Assembly (NCBI RefSeq): GCF_005080765.1
Contig: NZ_CP033012.1
Coordinates: forward strand, 248,001 to 312,000
Length of the DNA: 64,000 nt
Reading direction: 5' to 3'
Source of the DNA: Buchnera aphidicola (Anoecia oenotherae)
Lineage (GTDB): Bacteria > Pseudomonadota > Gammaproteobacteria > Enterobacterales > Enterobacteriaceae
Shown: in pieces, positions 45,290 to 54,067 of the stretch
Layout of the letters: every line of letters starts with the position of its first letter
How positions within the stretch are numbered: the stretch's first letter is position 1
Notes under the pieces: model-generated
The model's input: the letters and a program-made list of their open reading frames with translations, nothing else
Database searches by the model: none
Told to the model about the DNA's origin: nothing
Position numbers and translations under genes: made by a program

Positions 45290-46033
45290 ATGAATAATAT
45301 TGAGTTAGAATCAGTAGTAAACGCTAAATTAAAAGTTCATTTATTTAAAGATTATACTTTTAATGGATTACAAGTTGAAGGAAAAAAACAAGTTAATTCT
45401 ATTATTTCTGGAGTTTCTATTTGTCAAGAATTGTTAGAATATGCTATAAAAAAAAAAGTTGATGCAGTAATAGTACATCATGGTTGTTTTTGGAATAGAG
45501 ACTTACATATTATTAGAGGAATACAAAGAAAAAGATTAAAGAAGATCTTAAGTAATGACATTAATGTATATGCGTGGCATTTACCTTTAGATGTTCATAA
45601 AACATTAGGAAATAATTTTCATATTGGAAGAAAGTTAAATATTAATTATCAGAACAATATAACAAAATATGTTTCGTGGGGCAACACTGATAAAAAGATG
45701 ACAGGAATAGAATTATACAAAAGAATAAAAAAAGCATTTTTTAGATCACCTTTTTATTTTGGGAAAACAGGATCTAAATATATAAATAAAATAGCTTGGT
45801 GTAGTGGAAAAGGTCAATCGTTCATTAAACAATCCGGGGAGTTTGGTGTAGATGCTTTTATTACTGGAGAAGTATCAGAAGAAACTATTCATTATGCTAA
45901 AGAATATAAAATTCATTTTTTTTCTATAGGTCATTATGCTTCTGAGAGAAACGGTATAAAATATTTAGGTAGATGGTTAAAAAAAATTTATGGTCTTCAT
46001 GTTGAATTTTTAGATATTTATAATCCAATTTAA
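45290..46033 (+). CDS. ybgI: Nif3-family metal-binding protein YbgI
   Basis: Dinuclear-metal protein of the Nif3/DUF34 family, sometimes annotated as GTP cyclohydrolase 1 type 2 homologue; the true activity is unresolved. 247 residues, as in E. coli. Metal-binding histidines are in VIVHHGCFW and YAWHLPLDVH, with a later HYASE motif. E. coli has the same phrB-ybgI proximity. It follows phrB by 8 bases and precedes sucA by 111. Nothing is missing. Confidence 0.93.
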   Translation: MNNIELESVVNAKLKVHLFKDYTFNGLQVEGKKQVNSIISGVSICQELLEYAIKKKVDAVIVHHGCFWNRDLHIIRGIQRKRLKKILSNDINVYAWHLPLDVHKTLGNNFHIGRKLNINYQNNITKYVSWGNTDKKMTGIELYKRIKKAFFRSPFYFGKTGSKYINKIAWCSGKGQSFIKQSGEFGVDAFITGEVSEETIHYAKEYKIHFFSIGHYASERNGIKYLGRWLKKIYGLHVEFLDIYNPI

Positions 46034-46144
46034 AATAATGTTTTATTTTTTTTATAAAAAGTTAAGTTTAAAAAAAAGTGAATTGTTTTAAATAATTTTT
46101 TTTAAAAGTTAAAATATTAATCTTAAAATTAAGGACATTATAAT

Positions 46145-48946
46145 ATGATTTTTTTAAAAAAAACTTCTTGGATGAATTCTAGTAATCAAGAGTTTTTAGA
46201 AAATTTGTATAATGAATTTATAAATAAAAAAAAAATAGATGTTTTAGATTTTTCTTTTAAATCTGAATTTAATGAATTAAAAAATAATCAATATAATATA
46301 AAAAATTTATTTAAAAAAAGTTACATAAAAGATGAACAATATAAATTAAATAGCTCAGAATCAACAAATATTAAAGAAAAAAAACCAACTTTAAAAAAAA
46401 TACTGTTTTGTGTTTTAGATTCTTTTTTTCAAAAAAATGGACATAAGTTTTCGTCTATTAATCCTTTAGTTTCGAATTTAACAAAAGAAGATTTATTTCA
46501 ACAGTATATTACAAGTTTAAAAAAATATTTAAAAACTAATTATTCAATGTTACAAAAAAAACTTATAAAACTAGTTTTAGAAAATAAAATCAGATATGAA
46601 TTGAAAACTTATGAAAATTTATACTGCAAATCGATTGGGTTTGAGTTTTTACACATTGACAGTGATTTTAAAATAAATTGGATTAAAAATTATATTTCAC
46701 GCAAATCTATTTATTCTGAAATTACAGAAAAAGAAAAAAAATCTATATTAAAAGATTTAATAAAATGTGAGGTTTTTGAAAAATTTTTACAAAATAAATT
46801 TCCAGGAGCAAAACGATTTTCTTTAGAAGGAGCAGATGTTTTAATTCCAATGTTATCTTCAGTTATAAAATCTGCAAAAAACGAAAAAATATCAAAAATT
46901 GTATTTGGAATGGCTCATAGAGGAAGACTAAACGTTTTAGTTAACATTTTAAAAAAACCAATAACACATATATTTTCTGAATTTTGTGATACTAATAAAA
47001 GAAAGAAGAACATTTCTGGAGATGTAAAATACCATTTAGGATATAAATTAATTAAAAAATTTGAAGAAAACTATAACCTTAAGTTAATTTTACAATGTAA
47101 TCCATCGCATTTAGAAGTTGTTAATTCTGTTGTGCTAGGTACTGTAAGAGCTAGTTTAGATAAAAATAAAAAAAAAAATAATGTGAAAAACATATTACCC
47201 ATATTAATTCATGGTGATGCAGCGATATGTGGTCAAGGAATTGTTCAAGAAGTACTAAATATGTCCAAGACTACAGGATATAACGTTAATGGGTCTATTC
47301 ATATTGTTATAAATAATCAAATTGGTTTTACTACATCAAATAGTATGGATCTTAGATCCAGTAGATATTGTACTGATATTGCTAAAATGACTCAATGTCC
47401 TATCTTTCATGTAAATGCAGATGATCCAGAAGCAGTGATATATGTAACGAAATTAGCATTACAATTTCGTAATACATTTAATTCAGATGTATTTATAGAT
47501 CTAGTTTGTTACAGAAGAAATGGACATAATGAAGCGGATGATCCTTATGTAACTCAACCTGTTTTATATAAAAAAATTAAAAATCATCCAACGGTATATT
47601 CTATCTTTTCTACTAATTTAATTAAGAACAAAATAATAACTAAAGAAGAAGTGAATAATAAAGTAAAAGAATATCGTAATAAAATAGAGAACGAATATTT
47701 TTTATATATAAAAGAAAAAGAAATAAATGTAAAAGATGATTTTTTAAAAGAAAAAAAAAATAATGATGATGTTTTAGAAAAAAAAGTTATGAATGCTAAT
47801 TATCTAAAACAAATAGCTAATAGTGCATATTTATTTCCTGATAATTTTAATGCACATTTTTTAGTTAATAAAATTTATTCAAATAGATTAAAAATGGTAA
47901 AAAATAAATTAAAGTTTGATTGGGGGGCTGCCGAAGTTTTAGCATATGCCACTTTAATAAAATCCGGAATTTCTTGTAGAATATCAGGGCAAGATGTTTC
48001 TCGTGGAACTTTTTTTCATCGTCATTTAAAAATACATGATCAAAAAAATGGTTCTAGTTATATCCCTCTGATGAAAATGAATGGTTTTAGTTCTTTTTTT
48101 GATGTTGTTGATTCAGTTTTATCTGAAGAAGCAGCTCTTGGATTTGAATATGGTTATTCTATTGCTTCTTCAAACACTTTGACAATTTGGGAAGCTCAAT
48201 TCGGAGATTTTGCTAATGGAGCTCAAGTGATAATTGATCAGTTTATCGTTTCAGGAGAACAAAAATGGAATATAAAATCTAATTTAGTTTTATTTTTACC
48301 TCATGGATATGAAGGTCAAGGACCAGAACATTCTTCTTCTAGAATTGAAAGATTTTTACAGCTATGTGCTCAAAATAATATATGTGTGTGTATTCCTTCT
48401 TCTGCTTCACAAATGTATCATTTAATACGTAAGCAAGCTTTTTTAACGAAAAAAAAGCCATTAATTATTATTACACCAAAATCATTATTAAGACGTCAAG
48501 AAACATATTCTTCTTTTGACGAAATATGTTACCAACATTTTAAAAAAATAATTTATTCTAAAGAAATTTTAGAAAATAAAGTAATAAAAAGAATAATATT
48601 TTGTACTGGGAAAATTTTTTATGATCTTTTAGAAAAGATAAAAGAAAAAAATATAGTTAATATATGTGTTATTAATGTAGAACAGTTATATCCATTTCCT
48701 AAAAAGGATATTCAACAAGTTTTAAATATATGTCATCATATTTATGATTTTGTATGGTGTCAAGAAGAACCGTTAAATCAAGGTGCTTGGTCTTTTTTTC
48801 AAGAAAACATAAAACTTTTGTTACCTGTCAAATCAAACATTATTTGTATTTCAAGAAAAAAATCAGCTTCACCGGCAGTAGGTAGTTTTTCTTGCCATAA
48901 AATAGAACAAGAAAATATTTTACAAAAAGCAATAAATATTAATTAA
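46145..48946 (+). CDS. sucA: 2-oxoglutarate dehydrogenase E1 component
   Basis: Thiamine-diphosphate enzyme that decarboxylates 2-oxoglutarate and passes the succinyl group to the lipoyl domain of SucB. 933 residues, as in E. coli. The conserved active-site segments FGMAHRGRLN, IHGDAAICGQGIVQE, the ThDP motif around GSIHIVINNQIGFTT, YRRNGHNEADDP, and the C-terminal SGQDVSRGTF and PHGYEGQGPEHSS are intact. AAGGA lies 11 bases before the ATG. It starts a sucAB operon. The E3 component (lpd) is not in this window; it is shared with pyruvate dehydrogenase elsewhere. Confidence 0.98.
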   Translation: MIFLKKTSWMNSSNQEFLENLYNEFINKKKIDVLDFSFKSEFNELKNNQYNIKNLFKKSYIKDEQYKLNSSESTNIKEKKPTLKKILFCVLDSFFQKNGHKFSSINPLVSNLTKEDLFQQYITSLKKYLKTNYSMLQKKLIKLVLENKIRYELKTYENLYCKSIGFEFLHIDSDFKINWIKNYISRKSIYSEITEKEKKSILKDLIKCEVFEKFLQNKFPGAKRFSLEGADVLIPMLSSVIKSAKNEKISKIVFGMAHRGRLNVLVNILKKPITHIFSEFCDTNKRKKNISGDVKYHLGYKLIKKFEENYNLKLILQCNPSHLEVVNSVVLGTVRASLDKNKKKNNVKNILPILIHGDAAICGQGIVQEVLNMSKTTGYNVNGSIHIVINNQIGFTTSNSMDLRSSRYCTDIAKMTQCPIFHVNADDPEAVIYVTKLALQFRNTFNSDVFIDLVCYRRNGHNEADDPYVTQPVLYKKIKNHPTVYSIFSTNLIKNKIITKEEVNNKVKEYRNKIENEYFLYIKEKEINVKDDFLKEKKNNDDVLEKKVMNANYLKQIANSAYLFPDNFNAHFLVNKIYSNRLKMVKNKLKFDWGAAEVLAYATLIKSGISCRISGQDVSRGTFFHRHLKIHDQKNGSSYIPLMKMNGFSSFFDVVDSVLSEEAALGFEYGYSIASSNTLTIWEAQFGDFANGAQVIIDQFIVSGEQKWNIKSNLVLFLPHGYEGQGPEHSSSRIERFLQLCAQNNICVCIPSSASQMYHLIRKQAFLTKKKPLIIITPKSLLRRQETYSSFDEICYQHFKKIIYSKEILENKVIKRIIFCTGKIFYDLLEKIKEKNIVNICVINVEQLYPFPKKDIQQVLNICHHIYDFVWCQEEPLNQGAWSFFQENIKLLLPVKSNIICISRKKSASPAVGSFSCHKIEQENILQKAININ

Positions 48947-48968
48947 TTAATTCATATTAGGAAAAATA

Positions 48969-50168
48969 ATGAATGAAGTAGACATATTAGCTCCAGAATT
49001 TCCAGAATCTGTCTCGAATGCTCAAATTATTAGTTGGCATAGAAATATTGGAGAACATGTTAAACGAGATGACATATTACTAGATATTGAAACAGATAAA
49101 GTAATATTAGAAGTACCCGCTTTAATAGATGGTATTTTAACTGCTATAATAATAAAAGCAGGAGAAATTATTTTTTCAAAACAGATATTAGGAAAAATTA
49201 CTTTACAAAAAGAAGAAAATTTAAAAAAGATTGTTGTGGAAAAAAAGAAATCTTTAATAAATAAAACAGAGTTAGAAGCTTCTCCTTCAGTTAGAAAATT
49301 AATAAAACAGCATAGTATAGATCATACATTGATTGTTGCTACTGGAAAAAAAGGACGATTAAATAGAGATGATGTTTTAAATATTATTAAAAAAGATAAA
49401 GTTGAAAATAGTTTAAATTATATAAAAGAAAAAGAAAAAAATGTAGAAAATCAACAAAATTATAAAGAAAGAAAAGTTGAAAGGATAAAAATTAGTCCTT
49501 TAAGAATGAAAATGTCGGAAAGATTATTATTCTCACAGAGAAATATGGTAACATCAACAACGTTTAATGAAGTAAATATGAAAAGTATTTTAAGTTTAAG
49601 AAAAAAATATAAGCATAAATTTGAAGAAAAACATAAAATAAAATTAGGACTAACATCTTTTTTTGTTAAAGCAGTATCTGAATCTTTAAAATTATTTCCA
49701 GAAATTAATTCTTCAATAGATAGAGATGATATTATTTATTATAAATATATTGATATAAGTGTAGCTATTGCAACAAAACGAGGTTTAATTACTCCTGTAT
49801 TGAAAAACGTAGAAGAAATGAGTATAGTTGATATAGAAAAAAAAATTAAAGATTTTATTTTAAAGGGAAATATTGGAAAGTTATCTATAGATGATTTAAC
49901 TGGAGGGAATTTTACTATTAGTAATGGAGGTATTTTTGGTTCTTTAATGTCAATTCCTATAATAAATCCACCTCAAACAGCTATTTTAGGAATGCATAAT
50001 ATAATAAAACGAGTAATGGTAGTTAAAGATAGTATTGTTATTCTTCCTATGATGTATATGTCTTTATCCTATGATCATAGAATAATAGATGGGAAAACCT
50101 CCATTCAATTTTTATCAAGATTAAAAGAAATATTAGAAGATTTTTCTAGAATTTTATTACATGTATAA
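48969..50168 (+). CDS. sucB: Dihydrolipoyllysine succinyltransferase (E2 of 2-oxoglutarate dehydrogenase)
   Basis: Core of the 2-oxoglutarate dehydrogenase complex. 399 residues (E. coli 405). Lipoyl domain about 1-78 with the lipoylated lysine K44 in IETDKVILEVPA; E3/E1-binding domain about 93-130 (ASPSVRKLIKQHSID); catalytic domain about 165-399 with H370 and D374 in SYDHRIIDGK. AGGA precedes the ATG, 22 bases after sucA. Its lipoyl group must be made by LipB and LipA in this same window. A hairpin follows the stop. Confidence 0.98.
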   Translation: MNEVDILAPEFPESVSNAQIISWHRNIGEHVKRDDILLDIETDKVILEVPALIDGILTAIIIKAGEIIFSKQILGKITLQKEENLKKIVVEKKKSLINKTELEASPSVRKLIKQHSIDHTLIVATGKKGRLNRDDVLNIIKKDKVENSLNYIKEKEKNVENQQNYKERKVERIKISPLRMKMSERLLFSQRNMVTSTTFNEVNMKSILSLRKKYKHKFEEKHKIKLGLTSFFVKAVSESLKLFPEINSSIDRDDIIYYKYIDISVAIATKRGLITPVLKNVEEMSIVDIEKKIKDFILKGNIGKLSIDDLTGGNFTISNGGIFGSLMSIPIINPPQTAILGMHNIIKRVMVVKDSIVILPMMYMSLSYDHRIIDGKTSIQFLSRLKEILEDFSRILLHV

Positions 50169-50675
50169 ATGTCTTATAAAATAAATCACTTAGAATATGT
50201 TGGAATTTTATATTTTAACCAACATATTTATATTTAATATATATATATATATAATAATTAATTTAATTAGAATAAGTGAGAACATTAATTTTGTTTTTAA
50301 AAGAAATAGAATTTACTAGAAAATAAAACATTTTGAATAAATAAATATACGTATATTTTATTTTTATAGTACAAATTATTTTTAATGAAGTTAAATATTT
50401 TAAATTAAATAACATATAAATAAATATATACATATTTTTAATATAAAACAATTTAGATATAAAATTATATATTTTTTTGATGAACAATAGTAGATATAAA
50501 TTTATTATTGATATTTAATAACGATAAATAAATTAATTATCAAGGTATTATAGTTGTATCTGCTTGATGAAAGATTATAAATTTTTCTGTAATAAAGACT
50601 ATTTATTATGTTTGTACATCACTTATATATAAAATATTTTAATAAATACAATGCATTTTTTTTAAAGGAGTGTAT
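50169..50675. other. Gap sucB-gpmA
   Basis: About 500 bases. It holds the sucAB hairpin (50194-50228), then (TA)n sequence and a 74-codon minus-strand frame (50263-50487) that looks like chance A/T coding. TTGTAT (50554) and TATAAA (50576) with a 16-base spacer is a weak promoter candidate for gpmA. Confidence 0.55.
50194..50228 (+). terminator. Hairpin after sucAB
   Basis: AATATGTTGG / CCAACATATT is a perfect 10-bp stem with a 15-base loop, 26 bases after the sucB stop, followed by T-rich sequence (TATATTTAATAT). Probable terminator or 3'-end stabiliser of the sucAB transcript. Confidence 0.5.
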
Positions 50676-51368
50676 ATGTCAGTAAAAAAAGTTATTTTAA
50701 TTAGGCATGGGCAGAGTAAATGGAATTTATTGAATAAGTTTACAGGATGGAATGATGTTGAATTATCTGATTTAGGCAAAAAAGAAGCAGTAAAAGCTGC
50801 AAATTTATTAAAAATGAATAAAATTAATTTCAATTATTCATTTTCTTCAATGTTAACGAGATCTATTCATACTTTATGGATTATTTTAAAAACATTAAAT
50901 AAAACTTGGGTTACTGTAGATAAAGATTGGAAGTTAAATGAAAGACATTATGGTGCTTTACAAGGATTAAATAAAGATGAAATGGTAAAGAAATATGGAG
51001 AAGAAAAAGTACATAAGTGGAGAAGAAGTTATAAAATATCACCGCCTAAAATAAAAAATTTTAATAGTTTATTTTCTGGATATGATGAACGTTATGAAAA
51101 TATAGGATTAAATAATTTTCCTAAAGGAGAAAGTTTGGAGTTGACTGAAAAAAGAGTAGTTGAATTTTGGAAAGAAAAATTGTTACCACATATGAAATTA
51201 CAAAAAAAAATAATTATAGTAGCCCATGGTAATTCTTTAAGAGCATTAATAAAATATTTAGGAAATATTGACGATGTATTAATTAGTAGATTAGATATTC
51301 CAACTGGATCTCCTATTGTTTATGAATTTAATAAGAATTATCTTCCAATAAGATACTATTTTTTATAA
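50676..51368 (+). CDS. gpmA: 2,3-bisphosphoglycerate-dependent phosphoglycerate mutase
   Basis: Interconverts 3- and 2-phosphoglycerate in glycolysis through a phosphohistidine. 230 residues against 250 in E. coli: it ends at YYFL, lacking the C-terminal tail that closes over the active site in E. coli. The phospho-histidine motif is RHGQSKWN (E. coli RHGESQWN), NERHYGALQG and AHGNSLRALIKYL are intact. The ATG at 50676 is chosen because AAAGGAG lies five bases upstream; a GTG two codons earlier overlaps that site. Confidence 0.96.
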   Translation: MSVKKVILIRHGQSKWNLLNKFTGWNDVELSDLGKKEAVKAANLLKMNKINFNYSFSSMLTRSIHTLWIILKTLNKTWVTVDKDWKLNERHYGALQGLNKDEMVKKYGEEKVHKWRRSYKISPPKIKNFNSLFSGYDERYENIGLNNFPKGESLELTEKRVVEFWKEKLLPHMKLQKKIIIVAHGNSLRALIKYLGNIDDVLISRLDIPTGSPIVYEFNKNYLPIRYYFL

Positions 51369-51753
51369 AAAAATTAAATATAAATTTAAGCATAATAATA
51401 AAATAAAAGATTTAAAATAAATAAATTTTTAATTTAGTGTCATATCAATTAATACGCATATCAGTTTATAGTAGTATTTTGTTACATATATTATATAGAT
51501 TTAATCAGTACTAATAATTACGAGTAAATCAGTAGAATTAAAAATAAATATATATACTATATATTTAAATGTTAAAGTTCTGGTTTTTTATCAAAAAATA
51601 ATAAAAATACATATTGTTTTAATTAAAATTAGTGAAATAATTTATAAAAATGTTAAAGATAAATTATTTATATCTCGTTAAGACTAAGTTATCTGGTTAC
51701 TAATATATTAATAAATTTATGTTTAACGTTATATTTAAAGGGTTATAAAGTTT
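51369..51753. other. Gap gpmA-pfkA
   Basis: 385 bases with no gene. A/T-rich, with a (TA)n patch near 51550. No hairpin of note and no convincing promoter; the pfkA ribosome-binding site (AAAGGG) is at its right end. Confidence 0.55.
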
Positions 51754-52716
51754 ATGAAAAAAAAAATAGGTATTTTAACAAGTGGTGGTGATGCGCCAGG
51801 GATGAATGCTGCTATTCGAAGTATTGTAAGAACAGGTATAATGGAGGGATTAGAACTATTTGGGATATATGATGGATATTTAGGTTTATGCAAAAATAGA
51901 ATAGTTAAATTAAATAGTGATAGTGTGTCAAATATGATTAATAGAGGAGGTACATTTTTAGGGTCTGCTAGATTTCCAGAATTTAATTTAGTAAAAAATA
52001 GATTGATTGCAATAAATAATATAAAAGAAAAAGGAATAGATTATCTAGTTATTATAGGAGGAGATGGATCTTACATAGGAGCGAAAAAACTAACAGAATC
52101 AGGAATTCCGTGTTTAACTATACCGGGAACTATTGATAATGATGTTGTAGGAACTGACTATGCCATTGGGTATTTAACTGCACTAGAAACAGTAGTAGAG
52201 GCAATTGATAGGTTGCGCGATACTTCTTCATCACATCAAAGAATATCTATAGTAGAAGTAATGGGACGTAGTTGTGGGGATTTAACTTTAGCTGCATCTA
52301 TTGCAGGAGGATGTGAGTTTATTGCGTTACCAGAAATTAAGTATGTTAAAGAAGATTTACTTAAACATATAAAAAATAGATTATCTAAAGGAAAAAAACA
52401 TGCGATTATAGCTATAACAGAACATATTTGTAATGTAGAAAACTTAGCTAGATATATAGAAAAAAATACTAAAAGAGAAACGAGAGCTACTATTTTAGGA
52501 CATATTCAAAGAGGAGGTAAGCCTATAGCTTACGATAGAATTTTAGCATCTAGAATGGGTTCTTATGCTATAGATTTAATAACAAAAGGTAATGTTGGAA
52601 AATGTATTGGAATTAAAAATGGAAAAATGGTAAATTATGATATTAGTTACGCTTTGAAAAACATGAAAAGACCTTTCAAAAGTGATTGGTTTAATTTAGC
52701 TAAAAAATTAGTTTAG
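51754..52716 (+). CDS. pfkA: 6-phosphofructokinase
   Basis: Committed step of glycolysis: ATP-dependent phosphorylation of fructose 6-phosphate. 320 residues, exactly as E. coli PfkA. ATP site TSGGDAPGMNAAIR (9-22) and GGDGS (102-106); catalytic aspartate D128 in PGTIDNDVVGTD; substrate segment EVMGRSCGDL and the C-terminal GHIQRGG are intact. A ribosome-binding sequence AAAGGG lies before the ATG. Convergent with tpiA; a strong hairpin separates them. Confidence 0.98.
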   Translation: MKKKIGILTSGGDAPGMNAAIRSIVRTGIMEGLELFGIYDGYLGLCKNRIVKLNSDSVSNMINRGGTFLGSARFPEFNLVKNRLIAINNIKEKGIDYLVIIGGDGSYIGAKKLTESGIPCLTIPGTIDNDVVGTDYAIGYLTALETVVEAIDRLRDTSSSHQRISIVEVMGRSCGDLTLAASIAGGCEFIALPEIKYVKEDLLKHIKNRLSKGKKHAIIAITEHICNVENLARYIEKNTKRETRATILGHIQRGGKPIAYDRILASRMGSYAIDLITKGNVGKCIGIKNGKMVNYDISYALKNMKRPFKSDWFNLAKKLV

Positions 52717-53057
52717 AAGATGTTTGTTTAATTGAATGTATTTTTTTGTTGTTTATAGAACTAATAATATAGTTATTTTAAGAAATGATTGATGTTTACA
52801 GATAAGTAAATTTATTTATTTTTTTATTTTAATTTTATAAATTTTATATATTCATAAAATATAATGTATTAATTATTTAATTAATACGTTTTCTAACGTA
52901 TTAATTGTTGTTATTTATATTATATATATATAGATAATTGTTGTAACGATGACATTTTTTATATCTATAAAAAATAGTTATAATTGCATAAAAAAAATGT
53001 ATAACTAATTGTTAATTATAATAATTTTATATATGAATAATGAATTCATAAAAATTT
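52717..53057. other. Gap between convergent pfkA and tpiA
   Basis: 341 bases with no gene; its main feature is the 12-bp hairpin at 52879-52906 (listed separately). The rest is A/T-rich. Confidence 0.6.
52879..52906. terminator. Strong hairpin between convergent pfkA and tpiA
   Basis: AATTAATACGTT / AACGTATTAATT is a perfect 12-bp stem with a 4-base loop (TTCT). It lies midway between two convergent genes and is symmetrical, so it likely serves as a bidirectional terminator. Confidence 0.55.
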
Positions 53058-53846
53058 TTATTTATCTATTTTATTAGATTTTACTAAAATATTATTAAAT
53101 ATTTTTTTATTTAAAGAAGCATTTCCAATTAAACAACCATCTACATTTTTTTTATTTAAAAATTCATTTACATTTTCTTCGTTAACAGAACCTCCATAAA
53201 TTATATAAAAATTGTCTATATTAAAATTTTGAAATTTAATAACATAATTTTTTATGAAAGTATGCAATTGTTGAATTAAATCTGGATCAGCAGATTTTTT
53301 AGATCCAATTGACCAAATTGGTTCGTAAGCAATAATAGAATTATTAAATATAGTTTTATTTTGTTTATCTATACTAGCAATAGCATTTAATTGACTTAAT
53401 ATTATTTCTTCTGTTTTTCCGCAATCTTTTTCTAATTGATTTTCTCCAAGGCATAAAATGGGAATAATACCTTTTTGTTTAGATAAAATAAATTTTTTTG
53501 CAATAATGTCATTGTTTTCCGAATGATAGTAACGGCGTTCTGCATGTCCTATTATAGTATATTTTATGTTAATATCAGATAACATATTTACCGATGTTTC
53601 TCCAGTATATGGTCCTTGCTTATGAATATCTATGTTTTGTGCTGATATTTTACAGTTAATATTTAATTTTGATACTAGTTCTTGAGCATAATTTAAATAA
53701 ATATTTGGAAGAGCTAATATAGTTAAATTTTTTTTTATCTTTAATGATTTATCTTTTATAAATTTAAAAAATGAATTTAACTTATTTTTTGTTCCGTTTA
53801 ATTTCCAGTTTCCTATAATTATAGGTAATGTGGTTTTTTTTTTCAT
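53058..53846 (-). CDS. tpiA: Triosephosphate isomerase
   Basis: Interconverts dihydroxyacetone phosphate and glyceraldehyde 3-phosphate. 262 residues (E. coli 255). Active-site residues: N13 and K15 in IIGNWKLNG, H101 in IIGHAERR, and E175 in AYEPIWSIG; the phosphate loop (GGSVNEENV) is present. The Ser-rich region around 150-168 and the C-terminus are a little longer and Lys-rich. No ribosome-binding site is seen. It follows rpsA on the same strand; the ihfB gene found between them in relatives is absent. Confidence 0.97.
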   Translation of the reverse strand: MKKKTTLPIIIGNWKLNGTKNKLNSFFKFIKDKSLKIKKNLTILALPNIYLNYAQELVSKLNINCKISAQNIDIHKQGPYTGETSVNMLSDINIKYTIIGHAERRYYHSENNDIIAKKFILSKQKGIIPILCLGENQLEKDCGKTEEIILSQLNAIASIDKQNKTIFNNSIIAYEPIWSIGSKKSADPDLIQQLHTFIKNYVIKFQNFNIDNFYIIYGGSVNEENVNEFLNKKNVDGCLIGNASLNKKIFNNILVKSNKIDK

Positions 53847-53885
53847 TTTTTTAAAGGAATGTAGAAGTTGTTTATAGTTAGAAGA

Positions 53886-53921
53886 ACTAAATTGCTACTT
53901 ATTGAAGTAGCAATTTAGTTG
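53886..53921 (-). terminator. 15-bp hairpin after rpsA
   Basis: AACTAAATTGCTACT / AGTAGCAATTTAGTT is a perfect 15-bp stem with a 6-base loop, the longest perfect hairpin I found in the window. It lies about 147 bases past the rpsA stop and 40 bases before the tpiA start. On the minus strand it is not followed by a T-run. It may be the rpsA terminator or a leader structure for tpiA. Confidence 0.55.
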
Positions 53922-54067
53922 TATAGAAAAATAAAATATTAAATAAAATATTTTATTTTAAATAGTATCTAATACTATTAATGCAATAATTGAATGTTAT
54001 TTGATTTGTTTTTAATAAATGTAAAAAATAAAATATTGTAATGATTATTTAATCATTTAAATATTGA

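Noticed and set aside
50263..50487. A 74-codon minus-strand frame in the sucB-gpmA gap
   Set aside because: Composition is only Ile/Lys/Tyr/Asn/Phe, as expected by chance in A/T DNA; no ribosome-binding site and no recognisable family.
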